DNA of 64,000 nt from Rhodoferax sp. PAMC 29310. Its GTDB lineage: Bacteria > Pseudomonadota > Gammaproteobacteria > Burkholderiales > Burkholderiaceae_C. The first letter of the stretch is position 1; each line of letters starts with the position of its first letter. The position numbers and the translations under genes were made by a program. The stretch spans positions 3,968,001-4,032,000 of the forward strand of contig NZ_CP072852.1 of the NCBI RefSeq assembly GCF_017948265.1, given 5' to 3'. The notes beneath the pieces are model-generated. The model was not told where the DNA came from. It worked only from the letters and a program-made list of their open reading frames with translations, and searched no databases. Below are positions 55,305 through 63,171 of the stretch, one piece after another.

Positions 55305-57113
55305 ATGGATCTACAAACAACTATTTACATTGGTGTTGGTCTGAGCTTCGCGCTCTACATCGGCATCGCGATCTGGGCCCGTGCAGGCTCCACGAGTGAG
55401 TTCTACGCCGCCGGCGGCAGTGTTCACCCCATTGCAAACGGTATGGCGACTGCCGCTGACTGGATGTCGGCAGCTTCGTTTATCTCCATGGCTGGATTGA
55501 TCTCCAACATGGGTTATGGCGGTGGCTTGTTCCTGATGGGCTGGACCGGCGGTTATGTGTTGCTGGCCATGTTGCTGGCACCGTACCTGCGCAAGTTCGG
55601 CAAGTTCACCGTGCCTCAGTTTATTGGCGATCGCTTCTATTCGAAGTCCGCCAGTATGGTGGCTGTGTTGTGCTTGTTGACAGCATCGCTCACGTACATC
55701 ATTGGTCAGATGACTGGTGTGGGCGTGGCGTTTTCCCGTTTCCTGGGTGTTTCCAGTGAAGTCGGTATTTATGCCGGTATGGGTATCGTTTTCATGTACG
55801 CCGTGTTCGGTGGCATGAAAGGCATTACTTACACCCAAGTGGCACAGTACATCGTGCTGATTCTTGCTTACACCGTGCCTGCCGTGTTCATCTCGCTGCA
55901 GTTGACTGGTAACGCATTTCCACAGCTGGGTCTGGGCTCCAACATCATCGGCCAAGACGTCTCTTTGCTCGCCAAGCTTGACACGGTGGTGACTGACCTT
56001 GGTTTTGGAAAATACACCACCACCACAGCCGGCAGCACACTGAACATGTTTGTCTACACCCTGTCTCTCATGATCGGTACAGCGGGTCTGCCCCACGTCA
56101 TCATGCGATTCTTCACGGTGCCAACGGTCAAGGACGCACGTTCTTCCGCTGGCTGGGCACTGGTCTTTATCGCCATTCTGTACACCACCGCACCTGCTGT
56201 GGCTGCCATGGCCAAGATCAACCTGATCCGCACGATCACACCGGGTGTGGTCATGGGCAACGCTGACGTGTATGGCAAAGAGTCTGCCATCGAGTTCGAG
56301 AAGCGCCCCGACTGGATGAAGCGTTGGGAAAAGACAGGTCTGTTGAAGTTTGAAGACAAGAACGGCGACGGTCGTATCCAGTACTACAACGACAAATCCA
56401 AAGATGAAGCGTTCAACGCCAAAGCAGCCGAAGCTGGTTGGAAAGGCAATGAACTGAATGTCAACGCCGACATCATCGTGCTGGCCAACCCTGAAATCGC
56501 GTTGTTGCCCAACTGGGTGATTGCGTTGGTGGCAGCGGGTGGTTTGGCGGCGGCTTTGTCGACAGCGGCAGGTTTGCTGATGGCGATTTCTGCGGCGGTG
56601 TCCCATGACCTGATCAAGAACATCTTTGTTCCGACCATCAGTGAGAAAAACGAACTGCTAGCCGGAAAGGTCTCGATGGCGGTGGCGATTGTGGTTGCAG
56701 GTTGGTTGGGCTTGAATCCACCCGGATTCGCGGCGGGTACGGTGGCTTTGGCCTTCGGTATTGCCGCCAGCTCCCTGTTCCCTGCCATCATGATGGGTAT
56801 TTTCAGCAAGAAGATGAACAAAGAAGGCGCTATCGCCGGCATGTTGTCGGGCCTCTTCATTACTCTGTTCTATGTGTTTGCACACAAGGGTATCTTCTTC
56901 GTCAAGGGCACGGACTTCTTGCCCGTGATTGGGGGGGCGAACAGCTTCTTCGGCATCACGCCTGAAGCCTTCGGAGCGGTCGGCGCCATGGTTAACTTTA
57001 TCGTCGCGTATGCGGTGTTTAAAGTGACCAAAGCGGCACCCGCGCACATTCAAGAAATGGTTGAGTCCGTGCGTATTCCACGCGGTTCCAAGTTGGTGGA
57101 CGGTTCCCACTAA
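55305..57113 (+). CDS. Sodium:solute symporter, acetate-permease-like (VC_2705 type)
   Basis: A 602-residue symporter with about 13-14 helices. Landmarks are FYAAGGSVHPIANGMATAAD, WMSAASFISMAGLI, and LIGTAGLPHVIMRFFTVPTV. A ~85-residue soluble insert lies around residues 320-405, between helices, with a DKNGDGRIQY segment resembling a calcium loop. It pairs with DUF4212. It is expected to import acetate or other small monocarboxylates. Since the actP at 31.8 kb is frameshifted, this may be the working permease. A strong terminator follows. Confidence 0.92.
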   Translation: MDLQTTIYIGVGLSFALYIGIAIWARAGSTSEFYAAGGSVHPIANGMATAADWMSAASFISMAGLISNMGYGGGLFLMGWTGGYVLLAMLLAPYLRKFGKFTVPQFIGDRFYSKSASMVAVLCLLTASLTYIIGQMTGVGVAFSRFLGVSSEVGIYAGMGIVFMYAVFGGMKGITYTQVAQYIVLILAYTVPAVFISLQLTGNAFPQLGLGSNIIGQDVSLLAKLDTVVTDLGFGKYTTTTAGSTLNMFVYTLSLMIGTAGLPHVIMRFFTVPTVKDARSSAGWALVFIAILYTTAPAVAAMAKINLIRTITPGVVMGNADVYGKESAIEFEKRPDWMKRWEKTGLLKFEDKNGDGRIQYYNDKSKDEAFNAKAAEAGWKGNELNVNADIIVLANPEIALLPNWVIALVAAGGLAAALSTAAGLLMAISAAVSHDLIKNIFVPTISEKNELLAGKVSMAVAIVVAGWLGLNPPGFAAGTVALAFGIAASSLFPAIMMGIFSKKMNKEGAIAGMLSGLFITLFYVFAHKGIFFVKGTDFLPVIGGANSFFGITPEAFGAVGAMVNFIVAYAVFKVTKAAPAHIQEMVESVRIPRGSKLVDGSH

Positions 57114-57133
57114 GGACTGACTGTCGTTACTAG

Positions 57134-57155
57134 CCTGCCCTGGCGACAGGGCAGG
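57134..57155 (+). other. Small hairpin before the symporter terminator
   Basis: CCTGCCCTG (57134-57142) and CAGGGCAGG (57147-57155) pair around GCGA. It is 21 bp after the symporter stop and 10 bp before the main terminator, and may protect the mRNA end. Confidence 0.5.
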
Positions 57156-57165
57156 AGCGACAATC

Positions 57166-57199
57166 AAGGCCCTGCCAGCCTCGCTGGCAGGGCCTTTTT
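57166..57199 (+). terminator. Intrinsic terminator after the symporter gene
   Basis: A 14-bp stem, AAGGCCCTGCCAGC (57166-57179) and GCTGGCAGGGCCTT (57183-57196), with loop CTC, followed by TTT. This is a textbook terminator separating the symporter pair from the regulatory genes that follow. Confidence 0.93.
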
Positions 57200-57240
57200 A
57201 CTGAAAACTCCGCTTTCGGCGGGTACACAAGGGGTCTTGA

Positions 57241-57594
57241 ATGGTTTTTGATATCAGTGTCGCGATGACATGGATCCTTTTTCTGGCACTTTTTCCGATG
57301 GCCTTTGTCTGGCTTCGCCGGGCATGGCGCATCACAATGCGGCGCGACTTCTCCGAGGTGGCGCTCAAGGGCGGTGAGTCCCCTGCCAATTCCAAGAAAT
57401 ATGCACCCTATGAAGCAGGCATAAATCTGGTCGCAGGCATCATCATTTTGGGAGTCATCCTCTCTGTTCTTTCAGCTGCGCTCGAGTACCAGGTGTGGAG
57501 TGCCATTGCTGGCAGCACTATTTGGTGTAAATTCTTTGCAAGCTTCGCCCTGTCCCGGCAAGCCCATGCGAGTTGGGGAAAGACCAAGACCTGA
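57241..57594 (+). CDS. Hypothetical membrane protein
   Basis: A 117-residue protein with two hydrophobic helices: AMTWILFLALFPMAFVWL at about residues 8-25, and INLVAGIIILGVILSVLSAAL around 61-81. A polar loop lies between. I recognise no family. It is the first gene after the terminator, on the strand of the histidine kinase genes, so it may be co-expressed with them and with the acetate system. Function unknown. Confidence 0.7.
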   Translation: MVFDISVAMTWILFLALFPMAFVWLRRAWRITMRRDFSEVALKGGESPANSKKYAPYEAGINLVAGIIILGVILSVLSAALEYQVWSAIAGSTIWCKFFASFALSRQAHASWGKTKT

Positions 57595-57642
57595 GCCAGG
57601 CACGTAGCGGGTGAACCCCGCGAATTTCAAAGGAGGTTCGTC

Positions 57643-57852
57643 ATGTCAGGACTTCGCTCACAACGTTTGGCGGCCTTGTTTGTCGGTGGCTGGTTGTTAT
57701 TCAACTTTCCGCTGCTGGCCTTGTGGGATCAAGAAGCCCACGTTCTGGGCATCCCCTTGTTTCCAGCCGCACTGTTCACCTTGTGGGCCTTGCTGATTCT
57801 GGCCATGGCCTGGTTGATGGAGGGGTCTGACGACGCCTCCCAGGATGACTGA
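57643..57852 (+). CDS. Small membrane protein upstream of the symporter-kinase
   Basis: A 69-residue protein with two helices (LAALFVGGWLLFNFPLLALW and ALFTLWALLILAMAWLM) and an acidic tail. Such small two-helix proteins often precede CrbS-like kinases. AAGGAGG lies six bases before the ATG, a near-perfect ribosome site. The kinase begins 2 bp after its stop. Confidence 0.78.
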   Translation: MSGLRSQRLAALFVGGWLLFNFPLLALWDQEAHVLGIPLFPAALFTLWALLILAMAWLMEGSDDASQDD

Positions 57853-57854
57853 CC

Positions 57855-60620
57855 ATGCTGTCACCCGCACTGGTGATTGGTGTTTCTTTTGCCTATCTGA
57901 TGGTGTTGTTCGCCGTTGCCTATTACGGTGACTGGCGCGCGGCACAGGGCCGCTCACTCCTTGCCAATCCCTGGACGTATGCGCTGTCGCTGGCTGTGTA
58001 TTGCACCGCGTGGACGTATTTTGGAAGTGTCGGCCGCGCCGCTTCAGGCGGGGTTTGGTTTTTGCCGATCTACCTGGGCCCCACGTTGGCCATGGTGCTG
58101 GGTTGGTTGGTGGTTCGAAAAATGATTCGTATTGCCAAGGCCTACCGCATTACCTCCATTGCCGACTTCATTGGCAGCCGCTATGGCAAGAGCCCGCTTC
58201 TGGCTGGGCTGGTGACGCTAATTGCGGTGGTTGGCATCGTTCCCTATATTGCGCTGCAATTGAAGGCCGTGTCGGCGGGCTATGCCTTGCTGACCTCGCC
58301 GCTGGGCGCTCCGCTGGTGGACCGTGTTGCGTGGAGTCAGGACAGTACTTTTTACGTGGCGCTGGTTCTGGCAGGATTTGCCATGGTGTTTGGTGCCCGC
58401 CACTTGGACACGACCGAGCGCCATGAGGGCATGGTGGCCGCCATTGCCTTTGAGTCTGTCGTCAAGTTGGTGGCCTTTCTGGCGGTCGGTCTCTTTGTGG
58501 TGTACGGCTTGTTTGATGGCCTGGGTGACTTGTTTTTCCGCGCCCAAGCGGTCCCCGAGCTGGCCTCGCTGCTGCGGTTGGAGCAGGACGGTCAATTTTC
58601 CTGGACACAGTGGTTTGCCTTGACGTTGTTGTCGATGTTGTCGGTCTTGTTTCTGCCGCGTCAATTTCAAGTGATGGTGATCGAGAACGTGCGGGAGAGT
58701 CATTTGCGCCGTGCGGTCTGGGTGTTTCCGCTTTACCTGCTGGCCATCAATCTGTTTGTGTTGCCCATTGCTTTGGGTGGTTTGCTGTACTTTGGGCCGG
58801 GCCAAATGAACCCGGAGAGCTTTGTCTTGTCGCTGCCCTTGGCCGCCGGGCAGGAGATGCTGACCTTGTTTGCCTTTGTCGGCGGCCTGTCAGCGGCCAC
58901 GGGCATGGTGATTGTGGAGACGATTGCGGTCTCCACCATGGTCAGTAATGAGTTGGTTTTGCCGCTGCTGCTGCGTTCACGGCATCTGCGTCCTGAGGCC
59001 GGTCGCAATGTGTCCGGCTTGTTGTTGTCGATACGCCGCGCGGCCATTCTCGGGGTGCTGGTGCTGGGCTATATCTACTTTCACTTGGCGGGCGAAGCGT
59101 ACGCGTTGGTCAGCATTGGGCTGATCAGTTTTGCGGCGGTCGCGCAGTTCGCTCCCGTTGTTCTCGGCGGCCTGTACTGGAAGGGGGGAACAAGGCTCGG
59201 CGCCTTGGCGGGGCTTCTGGGTGGATTTTCGCTGTGGTCTTACACCTTGATGCTGCCGTCCATCGCCAAGTCGGGTTGGCTCCTGTCGCCAGATTTTGTG
59301 ACGGCGGGCCCCTGGGGCGTGGGGTGGCTTCAGCCGGAGCATTTGTTTGGGCTGACGGGGTTGGACAGCCTGACGCACTCCCTGTTCTGGAGCTTGCTGG
59401 CCAATGGGGTGGCCTACGTGGGCTTGTCCTTGCTTAAGCCGCCTTCGGGTGCGGAGGCCAGTCAGGCCTTGATGTTTGTGGATGTGTTCAAACGAACGAT
59501 ATCGACGAGCCCGGTGTTTTGGCGCGGGCGGGCCAAGGTGCCGGATTTGCAGCAACTGTGTGCCCGCTTTCTGGGCGAGGGGAAATCCCGGCAATTGTTT
59601 TCCGACTACGCCCGAAATGCGGGCGTGGGGCGGGTGGAGGCCATCGAGCCCGATGCTAGGCTGGTGCAGTTTGTTGAAACCCAGTTGGCGGGGGCTGTGG
59701 GTAGTGCCTCAGCCCGGGTGTTGGTCGCGTCAGTCGCAGAGGAAGAGGTGTTGACACCCGAGGATGTACTTCGAATTCTGGATGAGTCGTCACAGTTGCG
59801 CACTCGATCCAGAGAGTTGGAAGAGAAATCCAAATCCCTGGAGCGAGCCACCGAGGAGCTGCGACAGGCCAATGAGCAATTGATGAGCCTGGACCGGCTG
59901 AAAGATGACTTCATGGCGTCCGTGACGCACGAGTTGCGCACGCCGCTCACGTCGATTCGGGCGCTGGCCGAGCTGATGCGTGATGACCCCATGATGGAAC
60001 TCGCGCAGCGGGGCCAGTTCATGGGCATCATCGTCACCGAGACCGAGCGACTCTCCCGGCTGGTTAATCAGGTGCTGGACATGGCCAAGTTCGAGTCTGG
60101 CCATGCCGAGTGGCATACGGTTGAGGTTGATCTGCGTGCGCTGATTCAGAAGGCGGTGGCGACCACGGCAGAGATGTTTCGAGAGAAACAATGTAAGGTG
60201 GACGTTGTGCTCCCCGACACTGCGCCGGCGCTGATGGCGGACCCGGACCGTTTGACGCAAGTCATGTTGAACCTGCTGTCAAATGCCGCCAAGTTTGTCC
60301 CGGTACCCGGTGGTCGGGTTTGCGTAAGTTTGGAGCGAGACGATACCGGCATGACGGTGAAGGTCCAGGACAACGGACCTGGCGTTCCTGAGGCGCAAAA
60401 GAACCTGGTTTTTGACCGGTTTCACCAAGGCGGCGATGCTGCCCACCGACCGCATGGGACGGGGCTGGGTTTGCCAATCAGCCAGCAAATCGTGAGCCAT
60501 TTTGGGGGCCGGTTGTGGCTGGAGCAGACACCCGGCGACGGCGCCTGCTTCGCCTTTCATTTGCCCTGGAGCGATCCGGTTACTCGGGGTGCGGGACAAG
60601 AACAAGGAGACAAGACATGA
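57855..60620 (+). CDS. CrbS-like sensor: sodium/solute symporter fused to histidine kinase
   Basis: A 921-residue membrane histidine kinase. The first ~500 residues are a symporter-like domain with about 12-13 helices (ANPWTYALSLAVYCTAWTYF, FLPIYLGPTLAMVLGW). A short variable region and a coiled coil at about residues 650-685 follow. The dimerisation/phosphoacceptor box is SVTHELRTPLTSI, with the phosphorylated His near 692. The ATP-binding domain has the N box (LLSNAAKFV), DNGPGVPEAQK and GTGLGLPISQQI. CrbS-type kinases sense acetate or other substrates through the symporter. Its stop overlaps the response regulator by ATGA. Confidence 0.9.
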   Translation: MLSPALVIGVSFAYLMVLFAVAYYGDWRAAQGRSLLANPWTYALSLAVYCTAWTYFGSVGRAASGGVWFLPIYLGPTLAMVLGWLVVRKMIRIAKAYRITSIADFIGSRYGKSPLLAGLVTLIAVVGIVPYIALQLKAVSAGYALLTSPLGAPLVDRVAWSQDSTFYVALVLAGFAMVFGARHLDTTERHEGMVAAIAFESVVKLVAFLAVGLFVVYGLFDGLGDLFFRAQAVPELASLLRLEQDGQFSWTQWFALTLLSMLSVLFLPRQFQVMVIENVRESHLRRAVWVFPLYLLAINLFVLPIALGGLLYFGPGQMNPESFVLSLPLAAGQEMLTLFAFVGGLSAATGMVIVETIAVSTMVSNELVLPLLLRSRHLRPEAGRNVSGLLLSIRRAAILGVLVLGYIYFHLAGEAYALVSIGLISFAAVAQFAPVVLGGLYWKGGTRLGALAGLLGGFSLWSYTLMLPSIAKSGWLLSPDFVTAGPWGVGWLQPEHLFGLTGLDSLTHSLFWSLLANGVAYVGLSLLKPPSGAEASQALMFVDVFKRTISTSPVFWRGRAKVPDLQQLCARFLGEGKSRQLFSDYARNAGVGRVEAIEPDARLVQFVETQLAGAVGSASARVLVASVAEEEVLTPEDVLRILDESSQLRTRSRELEEKSKSLERATEELRQANEQLMSLDRLKDDFMASVTHELRTPLTSIRALAELMRDDPMMELAQRGQFMGIIVTETERLSRLVNQVLDMAKFESGHAEWHTVEVDLRALIQKAVATTAEMFREKQCKVDVVLPDTAPALMADPDRLTQVMLNLLSNAAKFVPVPGGRVCVSLERDDTGMTVKVQDNGPGVPEAQKNLVFDRFHQGGDAAHRPHGTGLGLPISQQIVSHFGGRLWLEQTPGDGACFAFHLPWSDPVTRGAGQEQGDKT

Positions 60621-60991
60621 ACATGACAATACTGGTGGCCGACGATGAGCCGAATATCGTCATTTCGCTGGAATACCTGCTGAAACGCGAAGGCTACACC
60701 GTAGTCGTGGCCCACAACGGGCAGGAGGCGCTGGATGCGATGGCGGCACAGAGGCCCGACCTGGTTTTGTTGGACGTGATGATGCCGGTGAAGACTGGGT
60801 TTGAGGTATGCCAGGAGGTGCGGGCGAGCGACGCGCTCAAACACACCAAAATCCTGATGCTGACGGCCAAGGGCCGGGACACCGACATGGTCAAAGGGCT
60901 GGCACTGGGCGCCAACGGCTACATGACCAAACCATTTTCCACACACGACCTGGTGCAAAAGGTGGCAGACATGTTGAGCGAATCCGCATGA
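60617..60991 (+). CDS. Single-domain response regulator (CheY-like)
   Basis: A 124-residue receiver domain with no output domain. Phosphoacceptor Asp53 lies in LVLLDVMMPVKTG; the N-terminal acidic pair is ADDEPN, the switch threonine is in MLTAKG, and the conserved lysine is in MTKPFS. CrbR regulators normally carry a LuxR helix-turn-helix, which is missing here, so this one must act through protein contacts. Its overlapping neighbours suggest the kinase before it and the exonuclease fusion after it as partners. It starts within the kinase stop codon and ends within the next start codon. Confidence 0.9.
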   Translation: MNMTILVADDEPNIVISLEYLLKREGYTVVVAHNGQEALDAMAAQRPDLVLLDVMMPVKTGFEVCQEVRASDALKHTKILMLTAKGRDTDMVKGLALGANGYMTKPFSTHDLVQKVADMLSESA

Positions 60992-63156
60992 AGACAGACC
61001 GACGGCTGTGGCTCGCCATCGCTGGCGTCGGGCTGGCCATGGCGCTCTGGCTGGGTTTGACGGTTGCTTTGCTGTGGTCAACCTTGCGCCCGGAGGAAAA
61101 GGCCACCGTGGACGCCATACTTGGCCCCCGCATAGCTCTTCTCGGTCTGAGTTGGGTGCTCGCGTTGGGTGGCGTGGCGGTGGGCCTGGGCAAGCTCTAT
61201 AAGCGCTACGCCTTTGCCCCGGCCCGCCTGCTGGAGAAAACCCGTGTCCTAGTGGCCGCTACTGATCCACAGCAGTTGATGCCGGCGGGCAGCACGGAAA
61301 TTCGAGGGCTGGGTGTCGCCATCAATGAGTTGGCTGCGCAGCGAGACCACCTGCGTGCAGACATGGCGCAGCAAATTGAACAAGCCAGCGCTCATGTGCA
61401 GCAAGAAAAAAATAGGCTTGCCGCGCTCATGGCCGAGCTGACGCAAAGTGTGGTGGTCTGCAATCTGGATGGCCGAATTCTTCTCTACAACAGCCGGGCA
61501 CGGTTGCAGTTCAAGGCGCTCTCAGACGCACCTGCTTTGGCGGATGGGGCGGAATTGATGGGCATTGGCCGATCCATTTACGCGGTGTTTGACCGCAAGC
61601 TGGTGGCCCATGCGCTGGAGAATATTCATCAGCGCCTCGCGAGAGGGGCAGGAAGCCCGTCGGCCCAGTTTGTCACCACCACCCAAAGCGGGCAGTTGCT
61701 TCGCGTGCAAATGGCGCCGGTGCGTGCCAGCAACAAAGAAGGGGCGTCTGCCGACCTGAGTGGATTTGTGCTCATGCTGGACAATGTCACCCGCAACTTT
61801 GAGGAAGGTAATCTGCGTGATCAACTGCTGCACGGATTGACCGAGCGCAGTCGCTCCTCACTGGCCAACATGCAGGCCGCTGTGGACATGCTGTCCTTGC
61901 CAGATCTGGAGCCGGTCATGCGTGACCGTTTTCTGACTGTGGTGCGTGACGAAGTCGGCTTCATGAGCAAGCGGGTGACGGATCTGGCGCAGCAGGCCGC
62001 CCACGGTCTGAAGACCCGGTGGCCCATGGAAGAAATGCTGGGCACCGACTTGTTGCTGGCCGCACAGCGTCGCATGGAGCTGCACTGCGAGCGCACCGTG
62101 TCGCTGGACAGCGTGGATGCCTCGGTCTGGCTGCGGGTAGATAGCTTCACGCTCATTCAGGCCTTGAGTTATTTGGCCAAACGCTTGGTTGACGAATTCG
62201 CGATCAAGTTCATGCGCTTGCGGCTGCAGTCGGTACAGGGGCGGGCCCAGTTGGACCTGATCTGGACCGGACAAGCCATGAGCACAGAGACAGTCATGAG
62301 CTGGGAGATGGAGTCCATGCGGTTTGGTGCGGAGAGCACGCCGCTGACGGTGCGCGACGTGGTGGCGCGTCATGGCGGAGAGATGTGGTTCGAGCGCGAG
62401 CGCACTCGCCACGAGGCCTTCTTTCGTTTCTTGTTGCCACTGGCTGACGCACAAGAGCAGTTGGAGGCGGCTCAGCAAGTGCGCCACAACGACAGTCGCC
62501 CCGAGTTTTATGATTTTGATCTCTTCCAGGTTTCTGAGGCCGGCCACGCCTTGGACGACCGGCCGCTGTCATCGCTGTCTTACACGGTGTTTGACACGGA
62601 GACCACCGGTTTGAATCCGTCGGGTGGTGATGAAATCATTCAAATCGGTGCGGCACGCATCGTCAATGGCAAGCTGCTGCGCCGGGAAAGTTTTGAGCAA
62701 TTGGTCGACCCGCAGCGGGTGATTCCGGCAGTGACCATTCCCATTCATGGCATCACCCAGGAAATGGTGAAAGGTCAACCCCGCATTGGTGAGGTGTTGC
62801 CAGCCTTCCATGTGTTTGCTCACGATACGGTTCTGGTGGCACACAACGCCGCCTTTGACATGAAGTTTTTGCAGCTCAAAGAGGCTGAGACCGGCTTGGT
62901 CTTTGACCACCCTGTGCTGGATACTTTGTTACTCTCCGCCGTGGTGCACCCTAATCAGGAGTCGCACCGCCTGGATGTCATTGCCGAGCGCTTCAACATC
63001 ACGGTGTTGGGGCGTCACACGGCACTGGGTGATGCCATGGTCACGGCTGAGGTCTGGTTGCGCCTGATTCCGCTGCTGCAGGAAATGGGCATTCACACCA
63101 TGCGCGAAGCGCGCGAGGCGGCGCAAAAAACCTATTACGCGCGACTCAAATACTGA
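60988..63156 (+). CDS. Membrane protein with degenerate kinase-like region and DnaQ-type exonuclease
   Basis: A 722-residue fusion. Two N-terminal helices (about residues 9-30 and 48-68) are followed by a coiled coil near 105-140 and a PAS-like region (about 140-260, VVCNLDGRILLYNSRA). Then comes a region laid out like a histidine kinase but without a proper H box (LLHGLTERSRSSLANMQAAVD) or complete ATP motifs. The C-terminal ~185 residues are a DEDDh 3'-5' exonuclease of the DnaQ/PolIII-epsilon family: FDTETTGL (Asp536, Glu538), HNAAFDMKFL, and HTALGDAMVTAEV. The start overlaps the response regulator by ATGA, so the three are translated together. The substrate is unknown. Confidence 0.88.
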   Translation: MKTDRRLWLAIAGVGLAMALWLGLTVALLWSTLRPEEKATVDAILGPRIALLGLSWVLALGGVAVGLGKLYKRYAFAPARLLEKTRVLVAATDPQQLMPAGSTEIRGLGVAINELAAQRDHLRADMAQQIEQASAHVQQEKNRLAALMAELTQSVVVCNLDGRILLYNSRARLQFKALSDAPALADGAELMGIGRSIYAVFDRKLVAHALENIHQRLARGAGSPSAQFVTTTQSGQLLRVQMAPVRASNKEGASADLSGFVLMLDNVTRNFEEGNLRDQLLHGLTERSRSSLANMQAAVDMLSLPDLEPVMRDRFLTVVRDEVGFMSKRVTDLAQQAAHGLKTRWPMEEMLGTDLLLAAQRRMELHCERTVSLDSVDASVWLRVDSFTLIQALSYLAKRLVDEFAIKFMRLRLQSVQGRAQLDLIWTGQAMSTETVMSWEMESMRFGAESTPLTVRDVVARHGGEMWFERERTRHEAFFRFLLPLADAQEQLEAAQQVRHNDSRPEFYDFDLFQVSEAGHALDDRPLSSLSYTVFDTETTGLNPSGGDEIIQIGAARIVNGKLLRRESFEQLVDPQRVIPAVTIPIHGITQEMVKGQPRIGEVLPAFHVFAHDTVLVAHNAAFDMKFLQLKEAETGLVFDHPVLDTLLLSAVVHPNQESHRLDVIAERFNITVLGRHTALGDAMVTAEVWLRLIPLLQEMGIHTMREAREAAQKTYYARLKY

Positions 63157-63171
63157 GTTTGTGTCGGGGCG

